A stretch of DNA of 64,000 nt from Paracoccus denitrificans (GCF_900100045.1 NZ_FNEA01000018.1:1-64000); one strand, 5' to 3'; shown: positions 32,496 through 39,958, counted from the first letter of the stretch. The notes: a model not told the origin generated them from the letters alone. Translations and numbers: made by a program.

Positions 32496-32731
32496 CCCCA
32501 GAGGCCCGCATAGCCGCCCTCAATGCCGAGCTAGCCGAAACGCAGGATGCCGGCGCTGCGCTGGTGGTGCTGACGATCCAGTCGATGGGCGCCACGCCCG
32601 AGCAGATGCAGCGGATCGCGGACGAGTATCAGGACATCGCGGACGGGCGGATGCGCAGCAGGATCACAGCCATCATCGCGCGGAAGGTGGCGGAGAGGTT
32701 GAGGGGCGAGGTGGTCAGTTGGCAACCTTGA
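32489..32731 (+). CDS. Small helical phage protein
   Basis: 80 residues, MLTPEARIAALNAELAETQD onward, all helical with no Cys and no hydrophobic span. It overlaps the preceding stop by 7 nt and is followed by an overlapping TTG-initiated gene. No family recognised. Confidence 0.55.
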   Translation: MLTPEARIAALNAELAETQDAGAALVVLTIQSMGATPEQMQRIADEYQDIADGRMRSRITAIIARKVAERLRGEVVSWQP

Positions 32732-33306
32732 GCGTCCCCGCGTCCTGCCCGAATTGCGGCCTGATTTTCCCGTCAGGAGTGTCGGTCACGAATGCATTCG
32801 TAGAACTTAACATCAAGGTGCCTTGCCAACGGTGCGGAACCTTCACGCCCGCCATTGACGGCGCGTTCTCGGTTATAGGCGATGCCATCAAGGTGTTCTC
32901 AAGCTCGGATTTCACGATTGAGACCCTTGAGAAACTGAACATCGCTGTGGAGGATTTGCGCAGGCGCAGGATTACGCCTGACGAGGCCCGCGCTTCACTC
33001 GCAAAGCACTCGCCCGCACTCGCAGAGCAGTTCGGACGATGGGCCAAGTTTGGGCTTAATTTCATAGGCTGCATGGCTGCCGTCGGCAGTTTCGTCCTTG
33101 CGTATTTGCAGTATGACCGTCCCAACCGAGACGTCCTCGATGTCGCAATGGAGCGTTTCGAGGAGACGTATTACGAGCCCCAGGTTGACACGCGCCGTCC
33201 GCTCCTGGACGTCAAGCGCCCACCAGTAAAACCCGGCCTGACACACCAGAAGAACCGCAAGGAGCGGAGAGCCGAAAAGGCGAAGGAACGACGGAACAGG
33301 CGGTAG
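32719..33306 (+). CDS. Zinc-ribbon protein with one membrane span
   Basis: About 195 residues from TTG 32719, which has GAGG upstream and overlaps the previous gene; TTG 32728 is an alternative. The N-terminus carries a CxxC pair twice (SCPNCG, PCQRCG), forming a zinc ribbon. A hydrophobic helix lies near 119-135 (FIGCMAAVGSFVLAYLQY). The C-terminus is very basic (KNRKERRAEKAKERRNRR). No family recognised. It ends the repressor operon before a terminator. Confidence 0.6.
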   Translation: MATLSVPASCPNCGLIFPSGVSVTNAFVELNIKVPCQRCGTFTPAIDGAFSVIGDAIKVFSSSDFTIETLEKLNIAVEDLRRRRITPDEARASLAKHSPALAEQFGRWAKFGLNFIGCMAAVGSFVLAYLQYDRPNRDVLDVAMERFEETYYEPQVDTRRPLLDVKRPPVKPGLTHQKNRKERRAEKAKERRNRR

Positions 33307-33334
33307 CCGCATAGTGTGTCCTTGGAGATTGCCA

Positions 33335-33356
33335 GCCCGCCTCGCGCGGGCCTTTT
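33335..33356 (+). terminator. Intrinsic terminator of the repressor operon
   Basis: Stem GCCCGC-CTCGC-GCGGGC followed by CTTTTC, 29 nt after the zinc-ribbon gene stop. Confidence 0.75.
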
Positions 33357-33422
33357 CATGCGCGGCCGCCCCGCGCTGGCAGGGGCAGGATAGCCCGGTG
33401 ATTCGGCGCGCGCTACAGATTT

Positions 33423-33484
33423 GTGCGCTTTAAGCGCCCGATGTGCGCTTTTTACGCTTGACGCATTGGGCGCATTGTGCGCAC
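33423..33484 (+). promoter_or_regulatory. Second CI-type operator cluster and early promoter
   Basis: Three GCGC-type repeats in 60 bp: palindrome GCGCTT-T-AAGCGC (33425-33437), GTGCGCTTTTTACGC (33443-33457) and GGGCGCATTGTGCGCAC (33468-33484). A TTGACG hexamer at 33458-33463 fits a -35 box. The repeats share half-sites with the operator at 31415-31462, so the CI-like protein probably represses this plus-strand early operon too, as at lambda pL. Confidence 0.65.
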
Positions 33485-33532
33485 ACTTCATCTCAACGGC
33501 GCACCCCACCGCGCCAGCAGATGGAGCATCCC

Positions 33533-33727
33533 ATGCCACGCCTGAACATCGAGAACTGCGTCGTCTGGGGCACGATTGCGTGCCTGGTCGTCGCCTTCTG
33601 GGCATCGGCCGTCGTCTTCGGCGTCCCGTTCGCCAAGCACGTCATCGAAGCCGCGACGCAGCGGCCCGCCGCCTGTGCCGGCCTGAACGGCTGGGACTGC
33701 GCGGCCCGCGCGGATGGGGGCTGGTGA
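33533..33727 (+). CDS. Small single-span membrane protein
   Basis: 64 residues from ATG 33533, chosen because GGAG lies 6 nt upstream. It reads MPRLNIENCVVWGTIACLVV with a transmembrane helix at about 9-30, then a short exterior with two Cys. First gene of the plus-strand early operon. Function unknown. Confidence 0.6.
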   Translation: MPRLNIENCVVWGTIACLVVAFWASAVVFGVPFAKHVIEAATQRPAACAGLNGWDCAARADGGW

Positions 33728-34032
33728 TGCCGCAGCCCGTCAACCTGAACGACCTCGCCAATATGCCAGGGTTCGGAGCGGCCAAGGCTCCGCTCCAGAA
33801 GGCCGGGCATTGGGATGAATTTGCCGGCGCAGGCCCGGAGCGTTCCTTCACGGTAGAGATTGAGGCCAGTTCGAAAGTCACGGCCACGATTACCGTCAAG
33901 GCCAGATCCCGTGCCGAAGCGGAGAAGATAGCCGACAGGCGCATCGAAGGCGGCAACGTCGATTGGGACGTGGGCCGCTACGACCTCGAAATCGACAGCA
34001 TTGAAATTCGCGACAGTCAGGAGGACCGCTGA
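33727..34032 (+). CDS. Early phage protein, alpha/beta domain
   Basis: 101 residues starting at an ATG that overlaps the previous stop (TGATG). The core FTVEIEASSKVTATITVKAR then RAEAEKIADRRI and YDLEIDSIEIRD is a strand-strand-helix-strand unit seen in small phage proteins. No known function. Confidence 0.6.
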   Translation: MPQPVNLNDLANMPGFGAAKAPLQKAGHWDEFAGAGPERSFTVEIEASSKVTATITVKARSRAEAEKIADRRIEGGNVDWDVGRYDLEIDSIEIRDSQEDR

Positions 34033-34334
34033 TGTCCTTCCAGTTCGCGCCTTACCGCATCCCGCCGCACAGCGGCAGCGAAGACATCTCGGACGTGTAT
34101 ACCGAGGAAACCGACCCGGAGAACGAGCGCGGCGAGTGCTGCGAAGCGTTCTTCGACGACGAGGTGAGCGGCTACGGCTGCCACTGCGCGCTGATCGCGA
34201 TCCGGGTCACCGGCGGGCTGGGGGACGACCTCTGGTCGGTGAACCTGCCCCGCGACATGGCCATGAAGCTGCTGAACCCCATGACCGTCACGCGGCTGGA
34301 GCGCAGGCGCGCCGACCGGCTGGACGACGAATAA
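34032..34334 (+). CDS. Small acidic early protein
   Basis: 100 residues, MSFQFAPYRIPPHSGSEDIS onward, acidic, with Cys-rich GECCEAF and YGCHCALIAI. ATG overlaps the preceding stop. No family recognised. Followed by two hairpins. Confidence 0.55.
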   Translation: MSFQFAPYRIPPHSGSEDISDVYTEETDPENERGECCEAFFDDEVSGYGCHCALIAIRVTGGLGDDLWSVNLPRDMAMKLLNPMTVTRLERRRADRLDDE

Positions 34335-34341
34335 CCCGAAA

Positions 34342-34413
34342 CGGCCGGCAATTGTGCTCCTCCCTGCCGGCCGCCCTGCCCCTGCGGCTCTCCTCCTCCC
34401 TGGCCGCAGGGGC
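34342..34413 (+). other. Tandem hairpins before the recombination genes
   Basis: Two perfect hairpins in the 102-bp gap: CGGCCGGCA/TGCCGGCCG (34342-34350 with 34365-34373) and GCCCCTGCGG/CCGCAGGGGC (34378-34387 with 34404-34413). Both loops contain a similar CTCCTCC-type pyrimidine stretch. No U-tract follows. They may stabilise or attenuate the mRNA ahead of the exonuclease gene. Confidence 0.5.
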
Positions 34414-34436
34414 GACAGTTTCAAACGAGGTTGAAG

Positions 34437-35405
34437 ATGAACCAGATTGCACGGGATGAATTCCTGCACCGCAGACGCGCCGGGATCGGCGGCAGCGACA
34501 TCGCCGCCATCCTCGGCCTGTCGAAATACAAGACGGCCTATGACGTGTGGCTCGACAAGCGCGGCGAAGCGCCTGCCGAGGACGAGAGCGATAAGCCCTG
34601 GCTCTATTGGGGCTCGGTGCTGGAGGATGTGGTGGCCAAGGAATACGGCCAGCGCACCGGCAGCAAGGTCCAGCGCGTCAATGCCCAGCTGATCCACCCC
34701 GAACGCGATTTTGCCGTGGCGAACATCGACCGCGCCGTGGTCAACCCGGATATCGCTGGCCGCGTCTGGTGGAAGGATGGGCGCCTGACCACCGATCGCA
34801 TCCTCGAATGCAAGACCGCCAATGGTTTTGCGGCGAACCTGTGGGGCGAGCCCGGCAGTGACCAGGTGCCGGAGTCCTATCTCTGCCAGTGCCAGTGGTA
34901 TCTCGGCATCACCGGCGCCCGCTACGCCGATGTGGCGGTGCTGATCGGGGGATCGGATTACCGGACCTATACCATCGAAGCCATGCCCGATCTGTTCTCC
35001 GACATGATGTCCGAGGCCGAGGCATTCTGGAAACTGGTGCAGGACGGCGTGGCGCCCGATCCGCAGACGCTCGCCGACGCGCAGGCGCGCTGGCCCCAGC
35101 ACGTTGCCGGGAAAACGGCCGTCGCCTCGATCCCGACCGTCCGCGCCATCGAGGAACTGGACGCGATCAAGCAGCAGGCCAAGGCGCTGGCCGAGCGCGA
35201 GGAAGCCTTGAAGCTCCAGATCATGGCCGAGGCGCAGGATGCCGAAATCCTGACCGATATGGGCACGCCCATCGCCACGCTGAAAACCCAGAGCGCCACA
35301 CGCATCGATGCCAAGGCGCTGCGGGCCGACTACCCCGGCATCGCCGACCTCTACAGCAAGACCAGCAGCTCGCGCGTCTTGCGCATCAAATCCAGAAAGG
35401 AATGA
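34437..35405 (+). CDS. YqaJ-type phage exonuclease
   Basis: 322 residues from ATG 34437 (GAGG 8 nt upstream; a TTG at 34431 is rejected). Lambda-exo-like nuclease motifs are visible: RRAGIGGSDIAAILGLSKY near the N-terminus, then FAVANIDRAVV, then ILECKTAN with the Glu-x-Lys metal and catalytic residues, then QCQWYLGITGA. A C-terminal helical extension of about 100 residues follows. It makes 3' single-stranded ends for the adjacent RecT annealase. Confidence 0.9.
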   Translation: MNQIARDEFLHRRRAGIGGSDIAAILGLSKYKTAYDVWLDKRGEAPAEDESDKPWLYWGSVLEDVVAKEYGQRTGSKVQRVNAQLIHPERDFAVANIDRAVVNPDIAGRVWWKDGRLTTDRILECKTANGFAANLWGEPGSDQVPESYLCQCQWYLGITGARYADVAVLIGGSDYRTYTIEAMPDLFSDMMSEAEAFWKLVQDGVAPDPQTLADAQARWPQHVAGKTAVASIPTVRAIEELDAIKQQAKALAEREEALKLQIMAEAQDAEILTDMGTPIATLKTQSATRIDAKALRADYPGIADLYSKTSSSRVLRIKSRKE

Positions 35406-35407
35406 TC

Positions 35408-36388
35408 GTGAACACCATGACGAAGCCCGCCACGGCCGTTGCCGTGCAGCCGGAAGGCGCCGCGGTCGCGCCGCAAAGCCGCCCTGCTATGGGGTTCCTG
35501 ACCCCGGCCAACCTCGGCGAAGCGATGAAGATGGCCGAAATTCTGGCCGACTCGTCAATCGTGCCGAAGGACTTCCAGGGCCGGCCGGGCAACGTGCTTA
35601 TCGCGTGCCAGTGGGGGGCCGAGCTTGGGCTCCAGCCCCTCCAGGCCATGCAGTCCATCGCGGTCATCAACGGGCGCCCTTCGATCTGGGGCGATGCGAT
35701 GCTTGGTCTCGTGCAGGGCTCCGGCCTTCTGGATAGCATCCACGAGGAAATCAGCGACGACGGGAAAGTTGCGACCTGCACCCTGCGCCGCCGCGGGCAC
35801 GCCCAGCCGATCAGCCGCACCTTCACCATGGAGGATGCCGACCGCGCCGGGCTTAGCCGCAAGGACGGGCCGTGGAAGCAATACCCGAAGCGGATGCTCC
35901 AGCTGCGCGCCCGCGCCTTCGCCCTGCGCGACGGTTTCGCCGATGTGCTGCGCGGCGTGGCAATCGCCGAGGAAGCCCGCGACACGCCGGTGATGCGCGA
36001 CGTGACGCCCGAGGGCGCCCCCGTCAGCACGGCTGAAAAGGTCCGAGCGAAGGTATCGGCGAAGAAGACCAAGGCCGAGGGGCCGTCGCTGAGCGAGGTG
36101 CTTGAGAAGATCGGCGCCGCCGCGACCGAGGCTGCGCTGAACGAAGTCGGCGCCGACTGCGGCAGGCTGCCCGACGCCGATAAGGATCAGGCCCGCCGCG
36201 CCTATGCCGACCGTCTGGCAGAGCTGCGCGCGTCGGATCTGGACCGGATTGAAAGCTTGCTGGCAGCCGAGCTGGATGCCGGCGCCGACCTCGACGCTGT
36301 GCTGGAAACCTATGCCGAGCAGATCGACGACCTGCGCGCAAAGGACTCCGGCGCGGCCGAGGCGATGATCGCCCGCCTGCGCGGATAG
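35408..36388 (+). CDS. RecT-family single-strand annealing protein
   Basis: 326 residues from GTG 35408 (AGGA 7 nt upstream); ATG 35402 overlaps the exonuclease stop and is possible. The RecT core spans about 28-200: FLTPANLGEAMKMAEILADS, PGNVLIACQWGAELGLQPL, SIAVINGRPSIWGDAML, ending KRMLQLRARAFALRDGFADV. The C-terminal about 110 residues are acidic and helical. Works with the exonuclease in phage recombination and circularisation. Confidence 0.9.
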   Translation: MNTMTKPATAVAVQPEGAAVAPQSRPAMGFLTPANLGEAMKMAEILADSSIVPKDFQGRPGNVLIACQWGAELGLQPLQAMQSIAVINGRPSIWGDAMLGLVQGSGLLDSIHEEISDDGKVATCTLRRRGHAQPISRTFTMEDADRAGLSRKDGPWKQYPKRMLQLRARAFALRDGFADVLRGVAIAEEARDTPVMRDVTPEGAPVSTAEKVRAKVSAKKTKAEGPSLSEVLEKIGAAATEAALNEVGADCGRLPDADKDQARRAYADRLAELRASDLDRIESLLAAELDAGADLDAVLETYAEQIDDLRAKDSGAAEAMIARLRG

Positions 36389-36430
36389 CCTGAACCCTGA
36401 CGCCGCACCCCATCGCCGGGCGCGGCCACT

Positions 36431-36469
36431 CCCCGGCTGGCCGGTTCGCAAGCGCCAGCCGGGGCTTTT
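36431..36469 (+). terminator. Terminator after recT
   Basis: Ten-base-pair stem CCCCGGCTGG/CCAGCCGGGG with a 14-nt loop, then CTTTT, 43 nt after the RecT stop. It may be leaky, since the next early genes lack an obvious promoter. Confidence 0.75.
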
Positions 36470-36486
36470 CGAAACAGGAGACGACC

Positions 36487-36738
36487 ATGCAGGACAACGA
36501 CACCTATACCGTCACCGCGGATGAGCTGCGCCAGTTCGTCGAGCGCATCGAGCATCTGGAGCAGGAAAAGCGCGACATCGCGGAGCAGATCAAAGAGGTC
36601 TACGCCGAGGCGAAGGGCCGCGGCTACGACGGCGCCGCTCTGCGCCAGATCGTCGCCCTGCGCCGGAAGGACAAGGATCAGGTGGCCGAGCAAGAGGCGG
36701 TGCTGGAACTCTACAAATCCGCCCTCGGCATGGCCTGA
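36487..36738 (+). CDS. GapR-like nucleoid protein (DUF2312)
   Basis: 83 residues. The sequence VTADELRQFVERIEHLEQEK then DIAEQIKEVYAEAKGRGYDG and LRQIVALRRKD matches the GapR/DUF2312 family, a small coiled-coil protein in alphaproteobacteria that clamps overtwisted DNA ahead of polymerases. CAGGAG lies before the ATG. A phage copy might help phage replication or interfere with host chromosome topology. It lies just after the recT terminator. Confidence 0.85.
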   Translation: MQDNDTYTVTADELRQFVERIEHLEQEKRDIAEQIKEVYAEAKGRGYDGAALRQIVALRRKDKDQVAEQEAVLELYKSALGMA

Positions 36739-36764
36739 CCGGCCCTATCGCAAGGACACACAGC

Positions 36765-36866
36765 ATGTGCAAGACAATTCGCGGCATCAAGGGTTTCAAG
36801 TCAGATCTGACCTGCCGAGGCTTCCAGTTCGAAATCGGCGGCAAGCTGGTGGAGGCCGCAGAATGA
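36765..36866 (+). CDS. 33-residue remnant or short form of DUF7666-like domain
   Basis: It reads MCKTIRGIKGFKSDLTCRGF followed by QFEIGGKLVEAAE. The GFKSDLTCRGFQFEIG core resembles the first strand-turn of a DUF7666-type phage domain, which normally continues for 100 residues or more. Here it stops at an ATGA overlap with the next gene. It is probably a truncated relic or a stand-alone mini-domain. Confidence 0.45.
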   Translation: MCKTIRGIKGFKSDLTCRGFQFEIGGKLVEAAE

Positions 36867-37393
36867 GCGCCCAAGACAGCCACGGCGGGGTGGCATGCAT
36901 GACCCCCATCGACACGGCAGAACTGGAACGGCTGGCGGCGAGCATCACGCCGGGAGAGTGGCGCGTTGAAGCTGGCACCACGCTAGTTTGGGGATCGTGT
37001 GATGCTGATGATACTAGTGATCGCGGTATGGGCTATCCCGTTTCCGAATGCAGGATTGCGCCAATCTCGTCATGGGCAAAAGGGCCGGATGCAAACGAAG
37101 GTGAGGCCAACGCCCGCGCCATCGCGCTCGTGCCTGCCCTGATCTGTGAAGTCCTCGCCCGCCGCAAGGCAGAGGCGGGAATGCGCGCCCTGCTGCTGGC
37201 GGGCTGCGACCTGCTGGCGTTTGAGGCCAGTGCTCTGCGCGCCAGCATCAGCGTCAACGGCGTCATGTGTCCCGACCCAGAGGATCAGGCCACCGTCGAG
37301 TCGATCCGCGAAATCGAGGACTGGATCGCCAGCGTCAAGGCCACGCTCTATCCCACCACCCCCGAAGCCGAAGGAGGCTGCGATGCCGAGTGA
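36863..37393 (+). CDS. Ead/Ea22-like early phage protein
   Basis: 176 residues from ATG 36863 overlapping the previous stop. It has the Ead/Ea22 layout: DTAELERLAASITPGEWRVE, a variable middle with DADDTSDRG, then EANARAIALVPALICEVLAR and a C-terminal helix. Such proteins are common in the dispensable early arm of phages. No activity known. Confidence 0.65.
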   Translation: MSAQDSHGGVACMTPIDTAELERLAASITPGEWRVEAGTTLVWGSCDADDTSDRGMGYPVSECRIAPISSWAKGPDANEGEANARAIALVPALICEVLARRKAEAGMRALLLAGCDLLAFEASALRASISVNGVMCPDPEDQATVESIREIEDWIASVKATLYPTTPEAEGGCDAE

Positions 37394-38027
37394 ACTCAAG
37401 CCCTGCCCGTTTTGCGGCGGGGAAATGGAGGATCGGGGATACGGCGCCGTCCACCTCGACCCACAGAAATGCCCTATTGGCGATCTGGCCGTGGATGTAG
37501 ATCGCTGGAACCGCCGCGCCGACCTCTGCGCCTCGGGCCAGCAGGTGCGGGCGGCCGCGCATCGCATCCTGGAACTTTACGACGATGCTTTGCGGGATCT
37601 GCTGGCCCCCGACGTGCATGACGAGCACCCGGATAGCGACGAGCTTGCCGAACTGCGCAAGATCGTCGGTGCCCCGGCTCATAGATGGACGCCTGCATCC
37701 ACCCCCGCAACCCCGACCGCGCAAGAGGCGGTGGCTTGGGCTTATTATTGGCCGGACGGTGGTTTGATGGACGTGCTTACCACTGCCGTTTCGCCGTATG
37801 AGACTTTGCGGCAGGCCCCCCTTTACGCCCACCCGCCCCTGCCCAGCGAGACGGTCGCGGAGCCTCGCGTCATCTGCTTGCCGTATCCCATGCACGGTTA
37901 CGGGGTCTGCGTCGGCGGTCGCTATGACGGATGGCTGATGTGGCAACACCTCGACGGACAATGGGTGACGAAGTCAAATCTGGAAAGCGTCGATCCGCGC
38001 GCCCTGTCGGGAGGCGACAATGGCTGA
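37383..38027 (+). CDS. Lar-like restriction alleviation protein with C-terminal extension
   Basis: 214 residues starting 11 nt inside the previous gene. The first 50 residues match Lar/zinc-ribbon proteins: ELKPCPFCGGEMEDRGYG and a closing DVDRWNRRAD. Lar-type proteins reduce restriction by type I systems. The following about 160 residues (central AVAWAYYWPDGG, C-terminal VCVGGRYDGWLMWQHLDGQW) look like a separate small beta domain. Only one CxxC pair is clear; the second zinc pair is not visible, so zinc binding is uncertain. Confidence 0.6.
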   Translation: MPSELKPCPFCGGEMEDRGYGAVHLDPQKCPIGDLAVDVDRWNRRADLCASGQQVRAAAHRILELYDDALRDLLAPDVHDEHPDSDELAELRKIVGAPAHRWTPASTPATPTAQEAVAWAYYWPDGGLMDVLTTAVSPYETLRQAPLYAHPPLPSETVAEPRVICLPYPMHGYGVCVGGRYDGWLMWQHLDGQWVTKSNLESVDPRALSGGDNG

Positions 38028-38298
38028 CCGCGATCACGTCTACGTATGCGAGTCCTGCGGCCTTCCGCTCTACGAAGGCGACAAGGCCCAATTCAGCGGC
38101 GAGGTTACCTTCTGCCCCGAGCATGCCGCGTTGCTGTCCGAGATCATTGCGATCATGGAGGATGATATCGCCCTTTCGGAAGATGAAGCCTACTGGCCCG
38201 AGTGGTTTTCCAGCCTCGAAGACGCCCAGCAGCACGTCGCCAGCCTTCGCGCCCAGCTTGAGCGCGAAGGTGACCACAAGCCCCTGAGCGAGGTGTGA
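38020..38298 (+). CDS. Small zinc-binding early protein
   Basis: 92 residues, starting MADRDHVYVCESCGLPLYEG, with a C-x2-C and a later CPEH that could complete a zinc site. The C-terminal half is acidic and helical. Overlaps the preceding gene by 8 nt. Confidence 0.55.
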   Translation: MADRDHVYVCESCGLPLYEGDKAQFSGEVTFCPEHAALLSEIIAIMEDDIALSEDEAYWPEWFSSLEDAQQHVASLRAQLEREGDHKPLSEV

Positions 38299-38552
38299 TG
38301 ATGGCTGACCGCTGGATCAAGCAGCCCGGCGCCGGCCAGGTGCGCGGCGAGGATAACCCGAAACACCCGAATATCCCGTGCGCAGTCTGTGGTGCCCACC
38401 CGCCCCAACCCAGCGTGTCGGTCGCGGAGGCGCTGCGCGAAATCCGCGCGGCGATCCAGGATGGCAACCTCTCGCAAGGTATCCGCCTCGACATCATCGA
38501 CAAGATCGCCATGCGCGCCATGAAAGGAGAGAACAATGCAGATCACACATGA
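38298..38552 (+). CDS. Small early protein with single CxxC
   Basis: 84 residues from ATG 38298 overlapping the previous stop (TGATG); ATG 38301 is equally plausible. IPCAVCGAHPPQ forms a short cysteine knuckle, followed by a helical C-terminus (LREIRAAIQDGNLSQGIRLD). No family known. Confidence 0.5.
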   Translation: MMADRWIKQPGAGQVRGEDNPKHPNIPCAVCGAHPPQPSVSVAEALREIRAAIQDGNLSQGIRLDIIDKIAMRAMKGENNADHT

Positions 38553-38937
38553 TAACGATTGTGAACATCGACTGGGTCACGATTGCACCTGCGGCGCGTC
38601 CTCTTATCAATTTGACCTCGCCGCAGCCCGCGCCGAGATCGAGCGGCTGACCAAGGAGCGGGACGAGGCTCGGGCGCAGGTGGCGGCTGCGTATGTGGCG
38701 GCATCAAGGGCACAGCCAACCTATACTCTGCGAGACCCGGACGACGCCTATGGGGTCAATGACGTGGTGTATGCCTCGCAATTGGCTATCCGCGCCCTCA
38801 CCCCCGCCGATGCCAAAGCCGCTCTTGAAGCCCGTGACCGCGAAAAGGTGCGGGAGGGGATGAAGCGGGCCGTCGATCTGTATCCGCAGGGCATCGCTGC
38901 CATACTCGCCGAAATGGAGAAGGAGGGCGGGGAATGA
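38536..38937 (+). CDS. Early phage protein with Cys/His N-terminus
   Basis: 133 residues. N-terminal HDNDCEHRLGHDCTCGA suggests a zinc site. A coiled-coil helix follows (FDLAAARAEIERLTKERDEA), then a globular C-terminal half with RDPDDAYGVNDVVYASQL. It overlaps the genes on both sides. No known function. Confidence 0.55.
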   Translation: MQITHDNDCEHRLGHDCTCGASSYQFDLAAARAEIERLTKERDEARAQVAAAYVAASRAQPTYTLRDPDDAYGVNDVVYASQLAIRALTPADAKAALEARDREKVREGMKRAVDLYPQGIAAILAEMEKEGGE

Positions 38938-39038
38938 GCGCCTACGATAGTGTAAAATGCTCTGGAGTGTGCGTTTGCGCTGCGACCGGAAGGAAGAAGC
39001 CAAAGCCAGAGTGCATTCGCAAAGGGAAGGGTAAATGA
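38934..39038 (+). CDS. Very short Cys-rich basic protein
   Basis: 34 residues, MSAYDSVKCSGVCVCAATGR then KKPKPECIRKGKGK. Four Cys and a basic tail; starts and stops overlap both neighbours by 4 nt (ATGA at each junction), which supports translation. Confidence 0.45.
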   Translation: MSAYDSVKCSGVCVCAATGRKKPKPECIRKGKGK

Positions 39039-39277
39039 CCCATCACGACAAAGCGCGGGAACTGGTGGAGAAGCTGCGTGAGGATCACAATTCGATCTGG
39101 CAATTTTTGATGGACGACGCCGCCGACCTCATCACCGCGCAGATCGAGGAAAACCGGCGGCTGCGGGAGGCGATCCGTCACGCTGACGACATTCTGGAAG
39201 ATCGCGGATTTGCCATTGAGATTGGCGCTCGCCGTGTTCTGCGCATCGCCCTGTCCAGCACGGGGGAGAAGGGGTGA
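39035..39277 (+). CDS. Small helical early protein
   Basis: 80 residues, MTHHDKARELVEKLREDHNS onward, with a helix LITAQIEENRRLREAIRHAD. It ends ALSSTGEKG. That terminal peptide recurs near the end of the next protein because of a 27-bp direct repeat. Confidence 0.5.
   Translation: MTHHDKARELVEKLREDHNSIWQFLMDDAADLITAQIEENRRLREAIRHADDILEDRGFAIEIGARRVLRIALSSTGEKG
39247..39273 (+). repeat. 27-bp direct repeat, left copy
   Basis: Identical over 27 bp to 39678-39704. It encodes ALSSTGEK at the end of the upstream gene. The two copies bracket the HNH gene. Confidence 0.75.
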
Positions 39278-39732
39278 TGGCTGAAACGTGGACCGGCTCA
39301 AAACGGCAGAAAGAAGCCCTGCGCGCCAAGTTCGGCGGTCGCTGCGCCTACTGCGGCCAGATGATGGACAAGATGCACGCTGACCACGTTCAGCCTGTTA
39401 TCCGCATCACCACCGACCCGTGGGGGAACCGCCTGCCAGCTTCAGAATGCAGAATGGTCAAGGCTGATCGCAACACCGTGGACAACATGATGCCTGCCTG
39501 CGGCCCATGCAATATCAGCAAGGGCGGACACACTCTGGAAGGGTGGCGCGATCTGCTGGCACGGTCAGCCGAAATCGTCGCCAGAGAGAAGTCGATATTC
39601 CGCGCTGGCGTTCGCTTTGGCCTCATTTCAGTGACGGAAAAGCCGGTGGTGTTCTATTTCGAGGAAGTCGCCCGCGGCGCCCTGTCCAGCACGGGGGAGA
39701 AGGGAGGCGGGGATGACGCTGGTATTCGTTGA
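39277..39732 (+). CDS. HNH endonuclease
   Basis: 151 residues from ATG 39277 (overlaps previous stop). ALRAKFGGRCAYCGQMM gives the first zinc pair, DKMHADHVQPVI the catalytic His, and NTVDNMMPACGPCNISKGG the Asn and second zinc pair of an HNH fold. The C-terminal 45 residues end in ALSSTGEKGGG. Could be a homing-type nuclease or a packaging/recombination helper. It lies far from terminase, so a packaging role is less likely. Flanked by a 27-bp direct repeat. Confidence 0.85.
   Translation: MAETWTGSKRQKEALRAKFGGRCAYCGQMMDKMHADHVQPVIRITTDPWGNRLPASECRMVKADRNTVDNMMPACGPCNISKGGHTLEGWRDLLARSAEIVAREKSIFRAGVRFGLISVTEKPVVFYFEEVARGALSSTGEKGGGDDAGIR
39678..39704 (+). repeat. 27-bp direct repeat, right copy
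   Basis: Identical to 39247-39273, starting CGCCCTGTCCAGC and ending GGAGAAGGG. Located inside the 3' end of the HNH gene. Confidence 0.75.
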
Positions 39733-39958
39733 GCCGCAATATGAGGGCGGCAGGATACTGGCCCGGACGGGTCAGGTTGAGGTCGGAGCGGTTTTCCCGC
39801 TGGCTGACGGCAAAGCCATGTGGTCGTTCTGGCTGGGCAGCCGATCATTCATCCACGTCAAGGAAAAGAGCGTTCTAGCCGCAAAGGCTGCACTAATGGC
39901 GCGCTTTCAGGACTGGCTGCGCTTCGCAGATTTGCGCGCCGCACAGAGGGAGGCGTAG
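39713..39958 (+). CDS. Small early protein
   Basis: 81 residues, MTLVFVEPQYEGGRILARTG onward, beta-rich with WSFWLGSRSFIHVKEKSVLA and a C-terminal helix. It starts 20 nt inside the HNH gene. No function known. Confidence 0.55.
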   Translation: MTLVFVEPQYEGGRILARTGQVEVGAVFPLADGKAMWSFWLGSRSFIHVKEKSVLAAKAALMARFQDWLRFADLRAAQREA

